DNA of 64,000 nucleotides from an uncultured Candidatus Melainabacteria bacterium (GTDB taxonomy: Bacteria; Cyanobacteriota; Vampirovibrionia; Gastranaerophilales; Gastranaerophilaceae): contig CAKVCZ010000005.1 of NCBI GenBank assembly GCA_934726055.1, forward strand, positions 1 through 64,000, in the 5' to 3' direction. The notes beneath the pieces were generated by a model that saw only the letters and a list, made by a program, of their open reading frames with translations, was not told the DNA's origin and did not search any database. Positions 1 through 9,012 of this stretch are shown here, in pieces. The number at the start of each line of letters is the position of its first letter. The stretch's first letter is position 1. The position numbers were made by a program, and so were the translations under genes.

Positions 1-32
1 AATAACCTTGCTTGTGATGCTGACATTCCCAT
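1..32 (-). CDS. 5' end of a minus-strand gene, cut by the window edge
   Basis: Reading leftwards, an ATG at 32 opens a frame that runs off the window as MGMSASQARLL. An AAAGG ribosome-binding site lies about nine bases upstream of this ATG. The short 'MSASQAR' start looks like the N-terminus of a protein family I have seen in gut Melainabacteria, but about ten residues are not enough to name a function. A second in-frame ATG at 26 is an alternative start. Confidence 0.4.
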   Translation of the reverse strand, partial: MGMSASQARL

Positions 33-151
33 ACGCGAAAACCTTTATATAACTTATTACATCATGTTTTACGGTATATTTTGCAAATTTCTTTAATATT
101 CTACAAATATTTTTAACATTTTGTAATAATTTCGTAATATTGAAAATCTAA

Positions 152-649
152 TTATAATTTCAACCTTTTTGAATTTTTGAAATCTTCAAGTAATTTTGCC
201 GTAAAATTATACGATGCTTCTTTTGTTTTGAATGCACGTTTTGGAATTACTATTGCATTTTTTTCTGATATATAAACAAGTATTAATTCATCTGTAACCT
301 TTATATCATATATTTCTCTATACTCAAAAATGCTATCTCCAAGATTGGTTATAAAATCTATACCATTGTCTTTTAGCGTGCATACAACTCCTGTTATTAC
401 GCATATTGAACGTTCCATCAATTTGTAGGTTAAAAATAATACAAGCGGAAATACTATCATTGACACCGCAATAAAAAATACGCCCAATAAAAATAAGTGT
501 TTAAATAAAAATACAATCCCAATAATTAGAGTTGTAAGGTTAAATATTAAAAATAATGTGCAACGTATTTTTTCAAAAGAAAATGTGTCCAAAACAAAAT
601 TAATTACATCTTGTTTTGTGTAACTATATTGCACTGTTAATTCGTTCAT
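152..649 (-). CDS. YcxB-like small membrane protein
   Basis: A 165-residue protein with two adjacent hydrophobic segments (about residues 30-48 and 52-76) followed by a soluble C-terminal half. The C-terminal part has the pattern of YcxB-like proteins: a stretch of beta strands ending in 'IVIPKRAF' and then a short helix (about residues 135-160). The function of that family is not established. It lies immediately downstream of two secreted-protein genes on the same strand, separated by 14 bases, so it is probably the last gene of that operon. The family assignment rests on pattern only. Confidence 0.6.
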   Translation of the reverse strand: MNELTVQYSYTKQDVINFVLDTFSFEKIRCTLFLIFNLTTLIIGIVFLFKHLFLLGVFFIAVSMIVFPLVLFLTYKLMERSICVITGVVCTLKDNGIDFITNLGDSIFEYREIYDIKVTDELILVYISEKNAIVIPKRAFKTKEASYNFTAKLLEDFKNSKRLKL

Positions 650-663
650 TGTATCTCCAACTG

Positions 664-1536
664 TTATTTTTGTCTTGTATTTACTGTTTTTTCAAATTGT
701 AAAAATATATCTGCACCAACTAACTGTTCCAATGATGCACGTTTTGCATAAAAATCATTTCTTGCTTTCATTTGCATATCAAGTGCTTCTCTATAATATG
801 CATCTGCAATTAAAACTTGTTCTTTTTTTCCGTTTTCGGCTATCTTATAGTTCTTTTGTCTGTGTTGAACCATTTTAGTTGTTCTGTCAAGAACTTCTTT
901 TGCTGTCATATAATCGCAGTATCTGTTTACGATTACTTGCTGTAAATCAACAATCTTTCGAACAAGAATAATCATATCTGCATCGTTTACTCTTGTGTAT
1001 TTGTAATTAAGTGCTTTTGTATCTTGCCCCATAATATTTAGGATTGAACCTGTAAAGAAAGAACCTGTTGAAAGTAGCGGATTACTCATGCTCGCACCTA
1101 CAATAGTTGACATACTGGCAAGTGTTGTTAGTACTTTTTTTATAGATTTTTCGTCAGGTTTATCCGCATCAGGGTTAGATAATTTGTATAAAGCATATTT
1201 TATTGTGTCGCTTTTTGTTGCTGCACCCTGCCACAAGAGTGATAAATCCGCCATCATATCCGGATTGTCTATATCTACCATTGTTGAAATTTCTTGTGAA
1301 ATCTTTTTTATGCTCAAATCCGCATAAGTTACTCCACCCGCAAATGTATCAATAGATGATTGTTTTACTTTTTTTGTGTTGACTGTATTTTTAACTTTAT
1401 ATTCTTTTTCTATATCGTCCGTTGTTCCCACACGATAAAATGGAGCTTTTGGTTCATTCAAATTTTCTAAATCCATAGAAAATGCAGGGCATAAAATTAT
1501 TAAATTAAAGATTAACAAAAGTAATGCTTTTTTCAT
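664..1536 (-). CDS. secreted protein of unknown function, paralogue of the upstream gene
   Basis: The 290-residue product starts with a clear signal peptide (MKK, then a hydrophobic run ending in a CPAFS-like region near residue 20). It shares an organisation with the preceding gene: a 'LLWQG' motif (residues ~100-104), a helix ending in 'LYKLSNP', a glycine/serine-rich hydrophobic segment (about 140-170) that could insert into or associate with a membrane, and a C-terminal helical region. I do not recognise a family. Its start codon overlaps the upstream stop as TAATG, so the two genes are translationally coupled. The C-terminal helical half may form a coiled coil, which would fit an envelope or secretion-associated role, but this is inference. 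Confidence 0.7.
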   Translation of the reverse strand: MKKALLLLIFNLIILCPAFSMDLENLNEPKAPFYRVGTTDDIEKEYKVKNTVNTKKVKQSSIDTFAGGVTYADLSIKKISQEISTMVDIDNPDMMADLSLLWQGAATKSDTIKYALYKLSNPDADKPDEKSIKKVLTTLASMSTIVGASMSNPLLSTGSFFTGSILNIMGQDTKALNYKYTRVNDADMIILVRKIVDLQQVIVNRYCDYMTAKEVLDRTTKMVQHRQKNYKIAENGKKEQVLIADAYYREALDMQMKARNDFYAKRASLEQLVGADIFLQFEKTVNTRQK

Positions 1537-2348
1537 TATTTTAGCCCCCCTTTAATTAACTCTGCATTTACATTGAATTGGTATAAGTTAAGCTTTTCTA
1601 CGGATTTTTTGCCTGCCATTCTCTGTAATTCCAAATAATATTTTTTCGCATCCTGTTCGGCTTTGAACTCTTGTAGTGTCATATTATCGTAAAGAGTTGA
1701 AGATATCGTTATATCTAAAATATCGCCTTTGTTTAATGCTTGATTGTAGTTTTTGTTATACAAAAGTTCTCTGGAACGAATGTCTTTTAGCAAGATGAGA
1801 GAATTTTTGTAATTATAGTAGGCTTCAATTATTTTATCCTGAAGAGATTCTACAAGTCCAGCCAATTCAATTAACTCGGTATCTGTCAGAGGTACTTCTT
1901 TTGGAACATTTTTTCTGTTTAGTAAATTTTGAGCAAGTCTTCCTGCGGCAAAAGCTCCAGATTGTATGTACGGATCAGCACCCGCAAATGATGGGATAAA
2001 TGAAGCACCACTTATTATTGCAGATAATGTCTTGGACATTAAGGAAGAATGTATTCTCCTTTGACTTTCAGGTGTCGCAAGTTTTTTTAGAGCAAATTCG
2101 ATAACTTCGTTGTTTTCTACTGTACCTTTCCATAAAATTTCGATGTCTTCGCAATCCTTTTTGGTTTGATATTCAAGTAATTCTTTTATAACATCCTTGT
2201 TATTTATTAAAATTGAACCTTGTAATTTTTTTACAGGCTGCTTTAATTCAACTTTTTGTTTCTCAACTGTGCCCAAGGATACAGAATTATCTGCAAAACT
2301 TGGTTGAATAAAAAATATAAGTACACATATCAACAATAATTTTCTCAT
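1536..2348 (-). CDS. secreted protein of unknown function, first of a paralogous pair
   Basis: A 270-residue protein with an N-terminal signal peptide (MRK, a hydrophobic core, then a QPSFAD cleavage region near residue 20). The middle contains 'ILWKGTVENNEVIEFALKKL', which aligns with 'LLWQGAATKSDTIKYALYKL' in the following gene and shows that the two arose by duplication. A hydrophobic, small-residue-rich stretch at about 105-135 precedes a helical C-terminus. No catalytic motif is visible. It diverges from the TPR gene, with about 120 bases between the two starts. Function unknown. Confidence 0.7.
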   Translation of the reverse strand: MRKLLLICVLIFFIQPSFADNSVSLGTVEKQKVELKQPVKKLQGSILINNKDVIKELLEYQTKKDCEDIEILWKGTVENNEVIEFALKKLATPESQRRIHSSLMSKTLSAIISGASFIPSFAGADPYIQSGAFAAGRLAQNLLNRKNVPKEVPLTDTELIELAGLVESLQDKIIEAYYNYKNSLILLKDIRSRELLYNKNYNQALNKGDILDITISSTLYDNMTLQEFKAEQDAKKYYLELQRMAGKKSVEKLNLYQFNVNAELIKGGLK

Positions 2349-2467
2349 ACTTATTTTATATCACACAATAATTAATAAATCCATCGGTCAATATAAAATA
2401 CTCCTTTTGGTTGTTACTCAACTTAAAAAAAATATATATGATGTTGTTGGATAGGGGGAAGAATTTA

Positions 2468-3256
2468 ATGTCTATTACGATTGATAACTCTACAAATACA
2501 GAGGCTTTGTCAGATATTACTATTACTAAATTATCAGATGATGAATCTTATAAATTGGGAGTTAAAGCAGATGCATTAAGACTTGCAAATATGTTTCAGG
2601 AATCTGTTTCAAAATATCTTAGAGCTATATTTATCAATCGAGAAAATATTGATGCGTACTACGGTTTGGCATTATCTTACAAAGGCTTGGAAAATTATCA
2701 AAAGGCAATTGAAACATTGGAAAAGGCTATTAAAATTAAAGATGATGATTTTGCAATTTTTTATGAACTTGGAATTTGTCATCTAATGAATGGTACTCCT
2801 TGTCCTGCAATAAAATGCTTAATTCGTTCAATTCAACTAAATCCGGATAACTTGAATGCACAGGTTCAACTTGCTCTTGCTCATGAACTTGTTGGAGAAG
2901 AAGAATTGGCATTGATGATTTATCAAAGAATTATTGAAGTTGCTCCGGATTTTCTAAAAGCATACAAACATAAAGCCGCATTATTAATGAGTTTAGATCA
3001 ATATAAAGATGCAAGTACGGTATTTAATGAAATTTTAAAAGTAAAACCTTCTTATACAAAAGCTTTCTTGGGTATCGGTATTTGTTTTGATAAACTTAAA
3101 CGAACTGTTGATGCAATGCGTTATTACAAAAAATTTATTGAAAGAAAACCAAATTCGTCGCATGCAGATTTTGTAAAAAGTCGATTATTTAATTTAAAAA
3201 ATAATCGACCTAAAAAATCAAGTTTTACCTTAGTTACAAATCCTATAAATGCTTAG
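2468..3256 (+). CDS. tetratricopeptide repeat protein
   Basis: About six or seven TPR units of 34 residues fill the protein from roughly residue 20 to 250, with the usual W/LG-Y-A-P spacing ('YYGLALSYKGLENYQKAIETL', 'YELGICHLMNG', 'LGIGICFDKL'). TPR arrays are protein-binding scaffolds; the partner is not evident. I chose the ATG at 2468 because an AGGGGGA ribosome-binding site lies just upstream. A longer frame from a TTG at 2411 lacks such a site. The C-terminus is basic and probably disordered. The gene ends one base before the convergent glycosidase gene. Confidence 0.8.
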   Translation: MSITIDNSTNTEALSDITITKLSDDESYKLGVKADALRLANMFQESVSKYLRAIFINRENIDAYYGLALSYKGLENYQKAIETLEKAIKIKDDDFAIFYELGICHLMNGTPCPAIKCLIRSIQLNPDNLNAQVQLALAHELVGEEELALMIYQRIIEVAPDFLKAYKHKAALLMSLDQYKDASTVFNEILKVKPSYTKAFLGIGICFDKLKRTVDAMRYYKKFIERKPNSSHADFVKSRLFNLKNNRPKKSSFTLVTNPINA

Positions 3257-3257
3257 T

Positions 3258-5519
3258 TTATCGTTTTAGTTCAAAGATTCTGAATTCACTTGGATAAAGT
3301 TTTTCAAATGATAATTCACTTTCATTTGAGTTTAATTCAACTTTTTCAAAATCTTCACCATTGAAAACGTACTCTGCTGTTGCAGTGAAATCTCCCGGAA
3401 GTGTTACCTTTTTGTCAAAAATATCTTCACCGTTTTTGATTACCGATTTTCCATCAACTTTAAATTTTTCAGTAGGTGCTTTGTAGTTTGCAACAATCAA
3501 AAGAGCCATTTTTAGAGTCTCTTTAGATATTAACCATGAAACAAAACCATCATCTTCTTGTTGCATGATTTGAGCTTCACCTTCCGTTATAACTTCAAAA
3601 CTCTTAGCAAGTCTGTTTATTGAATCAAACTTGTTAAAGAAGTGATAATTTTTATTTCTTCTCATTGAAATTTCATTACCGACTGTTTTTTCAACTTCAT
3701 TTTGAGTAAATGTTTCATCCCCATCAACATACAACACGGGTCTGTTTGCAAATTTTCCGCCGGGTAAGAATTTGTATTTAAACCACTTGAAAATTGCTCC
3801 ATTTTCACCTAATTGTGCCGGATATTGGTCGATTGCCTCAAATTCACCGTCTTGATTGTTATAGGTTTTTAATATTCCAAGATAATTTTTAGAGTACAAA
3901 CTTACGTTATAATTTGTTAAATCTTGATTATCATTGCAGATTGCTTCAGGAGTTTTATCCGCTTGAGAAATAATGTCATTACCCCATAGTAAATCAAAAT
4001 CCATATCTTCGTGGTATTCTTTATAAAAATTATCCCAAAGCATGTATTCTGCAAGTGTTGCAAAGTACGGTATTTTTGATTTCATGTGTTTGTTTAATTT
4101 TCCTAAAACGTATGAAGGTGCCCTATAACTTATTGGTTTTCCGTTTTGCATAGAAACTTCATCTACTATATGGTCAACGTGATCTACTCTAAATCCGTCA
4201 AAGCCATATTCTTTCTGTATGCTTTCAAGATGTTTAATAAACAAATCTATAACAGGTTTATTAAATTCTCCATTTTCCAAATAAACAAAGTAATATGGAG
4301 TTTGGCAATCTAAATTTGCAAAGTTGGTAACGTCTTCCCCTTTCACGTTATAATGCCTGAATATAGGATATCCGCCACATTCACTCATCTTTTGAAATAC
4401 AGGAACTCCTGATGAGCACCATGCACCGCCACATAAAGTCCATAATCCTGCCGATGTTAAAGCTTTTATAACCTCGGATGTAATGTCATTTTCTGTTAAT
4501 TTCGCATTTTCACTAACATTAAGTGTTTCAGAAATTATTTTTTTTACTTTTTTTAATATTGTCTTCTGATTATCTTTTTTAGAAGCTTCAAAAGATATTT
4601 CTTTTTTGTAATCAATTAAAGCATTATCAATTCTGTCATAAATTTCTTGATATTTTGCACTGAATTCGCTTATACCGTTTTTTAATCGTTGTTTGTATAA
4701 AGTCTTTGTAACATCTACATCTTCAGCGTTGTAATCTTTTTTCAAGTCTTCTGATACTTCATCAGCTTTATTTGAAATTTTTTCAATTAAATCATTTATA
4801 TCGTACCAGCGAACCATATTAGGATTTGCAAGAATATTTTTTTCAAATCTGCCAGCTTGCGGTAAAACATCATATATAACAGGATGTCCTGCAAGTTGTG
4901 CCATTTCAATAAATAATTTAACTTGTTTTTTTACATCAATATTCAAAAATTTTTCAATGTTTTCATCGTTTAATTCGTTACTTACATTTGAACTTGTTGG
5001 CAGATATGCACAACCGAAATCTCTGGTTTGAAAAGGTATTAGGTAGATTGTTGTGTTATATATATTTCTTTTTAAATCTCCTGTTGGCAATATTGCAATT
5101 TGTTTTATCCAATCAAAGAACTTTCCCGGCGTTTCAGAATAGTTACCGTTTCCAAGTGCAGCAAGGTTAATTAATTTAATATCATGCCCTTCTTTTTTTA
5201 TCCAGTCGCTATCATCTGCGTTATTACGTGCCAATGGGCTAATTTCATTATTTTCAAATACGAACTTGCCGTCTTTAAAAATTCCGTTCTGCTCCCATTT
5301 AACTTCAAGTGCACAAAGGGTTTCCGCTGCGGATAATTCTTCCAATGCTTTTAAGTGTGGATAATTTAAATATCCGTATTTTTTTACAATATCTCGTAAT
5401 TGTGTTTTTCTTTCCTGAGATAATTCATTGTACTTTGTATAATCCTTCAAAGAAGTGTATAATTCATTTAATTTTTCAGATTTGTTTTCTACTTCTTTTT
5501 TTATTAAAAAATTTAGCAT
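3258..5519 (-). CDS. GH13-like (alpha-amylase superfamily) glycosidase
   Basis: The 753-residue protein has no signal peptide and is probably cytoplasmic. The segment 'GFDGFRVDHVDH' carries the strand-4 nucleophile of GH13 enzymes (Asp446), and 'ATLAEYM' carries a candidate acid/base Glu491. The third acidic residue is less clear ('NDNQD' a little downstream). The C-terminal ~130 residues look like the beta-sandwich domain C of amylases. The N-terminal ~330 residues are unusual, with a charged helical stretch at about 255-335 inserted before the catalytic barrel. A GAGG site precedes the ATG. Alpha-glucan or trehalose-type substrates are possible; the specificity cannot be read. Another alpha-glucan enzyme (GH57) lies in the same window. 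Confidence 0.75.
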   Translation of the reverse strand: MLNFLIKKEVENKSEKLNELYTSLKDYTKYNELSQERKTQLRDIVKKYGYLNYPHLKALEELSAAETLCALEVKWEQNGIFKDGKFVFENNEISPLARNNADDSDWIKKEGHDIKLINLAALGNGNYSETPGKFFDWIKQIAILPTGDLKRNIYNTTIYLIPFQTRDFGCAYLPTSSNVSNELNDENIEKFLNIDVKKQVKLFIEMAQLAGHPVIYDVLPQAGRFEKNILANPNMVRWYDINDLIEKISNKADEVSEDLKKDYNAEDVDVTKTLYKQRLKNGISEFSAKYQEIYDRIDNALIDYKKEISFEASKKDNQKTILKKVKKIISETLNVSENAKLTENDITSEVIKALTSAGLWTLCGGAWCSSGVPVFQKMSECGGYPIFRHYNVKGEDVTNFANLDCQTPYYFVYLENGEFNKPVIDLFIKHLESIQKEYGFDGFRVDHVDHIVDEVSMQNGKPISYRAPSYVLGKLNKHMKSKIPYFATLAEYMLWDNFYKEYHEDMDFDLLWGNDIISQADKTPEAICNDNQDLTNYNVSLYSKNYLGILKTYNNQDGEFEAIDQYPAQLGENGAIFKWFKYKFLPGGKFANRPVLYVDGDETFTQNEVEKTVGNEISMRRNKNYHFFNKFDSINRLAKSFEVITEGEAQIMQQEDDGFVSWLISKETLKMALLIVANYKAPTEKFKVDGKSVIKNGEDIFDKKVTLPGDFTATAEYVFNGEDFEKVELNSNESELSFEKLYPSEFRIFELKR

Positions 5520-5662
5520 TCTAATATCCTCTATTCATTGTTTTTACATGATTTTACCATGTTTATTAATAATAAGACAGAGGTTACAATTTTTCGTAAC
5601 ATTAGTTTATTATTTGATTTTTTATTGTATAATTAGTTTTATATATTGAAAGGTAGGTTTAT

Positions 5663-6316
5663 ATGAAAAATTTAAATGAGTACATTGAACACACTCTGTT
5701 AAAACAAGATGCAACTAATGATCAATTCTTAAAATTATTTGAAGAAGCAAAAGAACACAAATTTCTTGGTGTTTGTGTAAATCCTGCGTATGTAAAATTA
5801 GCAAAGGAACATCTTTCAGGTTCAAATGTGAAAATTGTTACAGTTGTTGGATTTCCTTTGGGTGCAAGCAATTCAAAAGTTACTGCATTTGAAGCAAAAA
5901 CTGCAATTGAAGAAGGTGCTGATGAAATAGATATGGTAATGAATGTTTCAGCAATGAAAGATAAAAATTACGAATATATAGTAAATGACATTAAAACTGT
6001 TAAAGCTGCATGCGGTGATACAAAGCTTAAAGTTATTTTAGAAACAGATTTATTAACAAAAGATGAAATTGCAAAAGCTTGTGAATTGTGTGTAGAAGCA
6101 AAGGCAGATTTAGTAAAAACTTCAACCGGATTTGTCAAAGGTGGTGTTGGTGCAAAACCTGAAGATGTAAAAATAATGCATGATGTTGTTTCAAAATATG
6201 GAATGGAAGTTAAAGCTTCAGGTGGAGTTCGTTCAAAAGAAGATGCACTTGCTGTAATTGAAGCCGGAGCGACTCGTATTGGTACAAGTTCAGGTGTAAA
6301 AATTGTTTCAGAATAA
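5663..6316 (+). CDS. deoC: deoxyribose-phosphate aldolase
   Basis: DeoC cleaves 2-deoxyribose 5-phosphate to glyceraldehyde 3-phosphate and acetaldehyde, the last step of deoxynucleoside catabolism. At 217 residues it has normal bacterial length. The Schiff-base lysine is in 'LVKTSTGF' and the second active-site lysine in 'VKASGG'. 'TVVGFPLGA' and 'GATRIGTSSG' (phosphate site) are also conserved. An AAAGG site precedes the ATG, and a hairpin terminator follows. It appears monocistronic. The preceding enzyme of the pathway, DeoB, is encoded about 13 kb away on the opposite strand. Confidence 0.95.
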   Translation: MKNLNEYIEHTLLKQDATNDQFLKLFEEAKEHKFLGVCVNPAYVKLAKEHLSGSNVKIVTVVGFPLGASNSKVTAFEAKTAIEEGADEIDMVMNVSAMKDKNYEYIVNDIKTVKAACGDTKLKVILETDLLTKDEIAKACELCVEAKADLVKTSTGFVKGGVGAKPEDVKIMHDVVSKYGMEVKASGGVRSKEDALAVIEAGATRIGTSSGVKIVSE

Positions 6317-6348
6317 TAATAATTAAAATTCTGTAAAAAATATTTCAT

Positions 6349-6386
6349 AATAATCCTTTCTTAATTGGAAGGATTATTTTTTTATT
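6349..6386 (+). terminator. rho-independent terminator after deoC
   Basis: A 10-bp perfect stem (6349-6358 with 6369-6378), a 10-base loop and an immediate run of T residues. Confidence 0.75.
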
Positions 6387-6427
6387 ATATTATATTAGGG
6401 TAACTAACATATCACAAGGTAAATGTC

Positions 6428-7489
6428 ATGGGTGATGAAGATAAGCAGTTTGATGCGACTCCCCGAAAACTTGAACAAGCAAGGAAAGAAGGTCAAGTAG
6501 TAAAATCAAAAGATTTTTCTACTGCGATATCTCTATTGGTTCTTTTTACTGTTATAAATGGACTTGCTCCATTTATTTGGAATCAAATAACGCAGTTGTT
6601 TGTTTTGCTTTATGAACAAATTCCAAATGCTCATATTGAAGATATTGGAATTTTGTACATTTTGTCTATGGCGGCAATGGCAACGGTTTTAATTATTGGT
6701 CCGATATTGTTTCTGGCATGGGCTGTTGCTATTCTTGCAGATTTTATGCAAGTTGGACCTTTGGTTGCAACAGCACCATTAATGCCAAAGTTGGACAAGC
6801 TAAACCCTACAAAATACTTTAAAAATATAATGTCAGTAAAGACAATGTTCGAATTAGTAAAAAACATATTAAAAGTAGCGATATTGGGTTTTATTGGTTG
6901 GTCAGTGTATTCAGCCCATCTGGAAAGTATATTGAGATTAGCCTCCATAGATAATAATTTTGCAGTAATGATAGAATTCGGAAAACTTATTGTAGAATTT
7001 ATTTTTAAAGCATGTTTAGCCTTTTTAGTTATATCTGCGGCGGATTATGGTGTAACAAAATGGAAATTTTTAAAAGATCAAAAAATGTCATTTAAAGAAA
7101 TAAAAGATGAATATAAAAATACAGAAGGCGATCCGAATGTTAAGGCTGCGTTACGACAAAGGCGTATGCAAATGCTGCAAAAAGGTATGATGGATGCGGT
7201 TCCGGAATCAGATTTTGTTGTCAGAAACCCAATTCATGTTGCGTGTGCACTAAAATATGATCAAGCGGAAATGGAGTGTCCGGTTTTAACAGCAAAAGGT
7301 TCGGAAATGATAGCAAGAAAAATCATTCAAATAGCTGAGGAGCATAATGTTCCGGTTATTGACAATCCTCCTGTCGCAAGAGCTTTGTTTAGGCTTGTTG
7401 ACGTTAATCAGTATATTCCGCCGGAATTATATAAAGCTATTGCAGAAATTTTAATTTTTGTGTATAATCTAAAAAGAAAACCTCAATAA
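6428..7489 (+). CDS. flhB: flagellar type III export switch protein FlhB
   Basis: FlhB is the inner-membrane component of the flagellar export gate that switches substrate specificity from rod/hook to filament. The N-terminus has the family signature 'ATPRKLEQARKEGQV', followed by four transmembrane helices (about 30-50, 75-100, 140-160, 185-205) and the cytoplasmic domain. The autocleavage loop reads N267-P268-I269-H270 where nearly all homologues have NPTH. The Asn-Pro bond that is cleaved is kept, but Thr is replaced by Ile. At 353 residues the length is normal. No flhA, fliR or fliQ is adjacent. The FliA-type sigma factor follows by 37 bases and is probably co-transcribed. Confidence 0.92.
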   Translation: MGDEDKQFDATPRKLEQARKEGQVVKSKDFSTAISLLVLFTVINGLAPFIWNQITQLFVLLYEQIPNAHIEDIGILYILSMAAMATVLIIGPILFLAWAVAILADFMQVGPLVATAPLMPKLDKLNPTKYFKNIMSVKTMFELVKNILKVAILGFIGWSVYSAHLESILRLASIDNNFAVMIEFGKLIVEFIFKACLAFLVISAADYGVTKWKFLKDQKMSFKEIKDEYKNTEGDPNVKAALRQRRMQMLQKGMMDAVPESDFVVRNPIHVACALKYDQAEMECPVLTAKGSEMIARKIIQIAEEHNVPVIDNPPVARALFRLVDVNQYIPPELYKAIAEILIFVYNLKRKPQ

Positions 7490-7526
7490 AAAATTTTTAT
7501 TGAATAACACGTGTGGTTAGTAAAAT

Positions 7527-8198
7527 ATGCAAATGCAGAATAATTCGCGATTAAAAGAATATATAGACATCGTACAAAAAGTTGCAAAAATCGAGCAACG
7601 TCGTATTCCTACGCACATGGTTGAGTATGAAGAACTTGTTAGCATTGGTATTATTGCAGTGCAGTCTATGATAAAAGGAAAAAGTGATGAGGAGTTAGAG
7701 CATTACAATTCTGCATATATAGGTACTGCTGTTCGTTGGGCGATCAGAAATGAATTGAGAAATCGTTATAAATGGTATTCTTTAAAACATAAAAAAGAAG
7801 AAGGTGATTCGGATGAAACTCCAGAAGTTAACGAAGATGGTATTGAGGTAACACCTTCAAAAGTTAGAGAAGCTGTTTACGAAACTATTTTATCAATAGA
7901 TAGTTTGGCAATGGCAAATTCTGACAATGATTCGCCTTTTGATTTTGTAAAAGATACGAAAGCAATGCCTGATGAAGCTGCTGAAATTACTGAAATGGGT
8001 AGAATGATTAAAGAAGCAATTGCTACATTACCTCAAAAAGACAGAACAATTGTTGAGTATCGTTTTTACAGAAACATGCAAGTTAAAGAAATTGCAAGAC
8101 AAGTTGGTTTGTCTTCTTCTCGTATTACACGTATTGTACAAGCTGCATTAAATTCTGTTAGAGAATATTTAGAAGCTCATGGTCAGCACGACTATTAA
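7527..8198 (+). CDS. fliA: FliA/SigD-type sigma-70 family factor
   Basis: A 223-residue group 3 sigma factor. Region 2 (about residues 10-85) contains 'YEELVSIGIIAV' and the core '...GTAVRWAIRNELRNR', region 3 lies in the middle, and region 4 (about 160-215) has 'LPQKDRTIVEYRFY' and the helix-turn-helix 'VKEIARQVGLSSSRITRIV'. Region 1.1 is absent, as usual for flagellar sigma factors. Its place just downstream of flhB supports a flagellar role. Region 2.1 is short, so a related stress sigma remains possible. A sigma-28-like promoter is present before the flg operon at 37 kb. Confidence 0.8.
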   Translation: MQMQNNSRLKEYIDIVQKVAKIEQRRIPTHMVEYEELVSIGIIAVQSMIKGKSDEELEHYNSAYIGTAVRWAIRNELRNRYKWYSLKHKKEEGDSDETPEVNEDGIEVTPSKVREAVYETILSIDSLAMANSDNDSPFDFVKDTKAMPDEAAEITEMGRMIKEAIATLPQKDRTIVEYRFYRNMQVKEIARQVGLSSSRITRIVQAALNSVREYLEAHGQHDY

Positions 8199-8209
8199 TA
8201 TCAAAGCTT

Positions 8210-8914
8210 TTATAAAATATCGCCTGTGTAGAATTCTTTATTATTGATAATAATTGCCCCATCATCAGTAATATCTTTTGCAATGCCTGTATATGTTTTT
8301 TCAAGATTGGTTATAGATATTTCTTTTCCTAAAAAGTCTATATGGTTTATATAGTCTTCTTTTATGAATTGGAAACCTCTATGCAAAAATTCATCATAGC
8401 TATTAAAAAATTTTTCTAAAAATTTATTTAGAAATTCTTTTTTATCTATATCTTTCTTTAATTCTAAATTTAATGATGTAACAGCTTTATCTATTTTTTT
8501 TAAATCTTTTTCATTTGCATTAAGATTTATTCCAACCCCAATGACAATTCCTTGTAATGCATTGTTTTTAAATACTGTTTCTGCTAAAATTCCGGATATT
8601 TTTTTGCCATTTATCAGTATATCATTAGGCCATTTTATTTTTGGAATAACTCCGTATGAATCGAAAGTTTTAGCTAGTGCTAAGGATGTATATTGTGTTA
8701 AATTTGAGTAAACTTTTTGTAATGTTGTTGAAGGTTTTAGAACAATAGACATGAAAATATTTTCAGAACCTAAATCTACCCATTTTCTATCGAATCGACC
8801 ACGACCGTTTGTTTGATTGTGAGTGTAAATAACGGTTTTATCTTCAAATTCATTGATATGTTCTTTTGCGTATGTATTGGTTGAATTAATTTTTTCTAAA
8901 TATATTAATTTCAT
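8210..8914 (-). CDS. birA: biotin--[acetyl-CoA-carboxylase] ligase
   Basis: The enzyme activates biotin with ATP and attaches it to the biotin carboxyl carrier protein. The biotinoyl-AMP loop reads 'GRGRFDRKW' (residues ~38-46), and 'KWPNDILINGKKISGIL' is the other hallmark. At 234 residues it lacks the N-terminal DNA-binding helix-turn-helix, so it is a type I ligase with no repressor function. A small C-terminal SH3-like domain is present (about 190-234). It converges with the sigma-factor gene and diverges from the atp operon. Confidence 0.93.
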   Translation of the reverse strand: MKLIYLEKINSTNTYAKEHINEFEDKTVIYTHNQTNGRGRFDRKWVDLGSENIFMSIVLKPSTTLQKVYSNLTQYTSLALAKTFDSYGVIPKIKWPNDILINGKKISGILAETVFKNNALQGIVIGVGINLNANEKDLKKIDKAVTSLNLELKKDIDKKEFLNKFLEKFFNSYDEFLHRGFQFIKEDYINHIDFLGKEISITNLEKTYTGIAKDITDDGAIIINNKEFYTGDIL

Positions 8915-8943
8915 ATATTTAATTTATAACAAATATGAACAAT

Positions 8944-8972
8944 TTGCGAAAAATTTTTGTCTGTTTTATAAT
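8944..8972 (+). promoter_or_regulatory. sigma-70 promoter of the atp operon
   Basis: TTGCGA, a 17-base spacer and a perfect TATAAT, about 40 bases upstream of the first atp gene in the divergent gap with birA. Confidence 0.6.
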
Positions 8973-9012
8973 AAAAAATGACAGGTATTGAATTAGATTA
9001 GATTGGAATAAA

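Noticed and set aside
2411..2467. Upstream extension of the TPR gene
   Set aside because: It starts at a TTG without a ribosome-binding site, whereas AGGGGGA directly precedes the ATG at 2468.
8210..8914. BirA as a transcriptional repressor
   Set aside because: The N-terminal helix-turn-helix needed for operator binding is absent.
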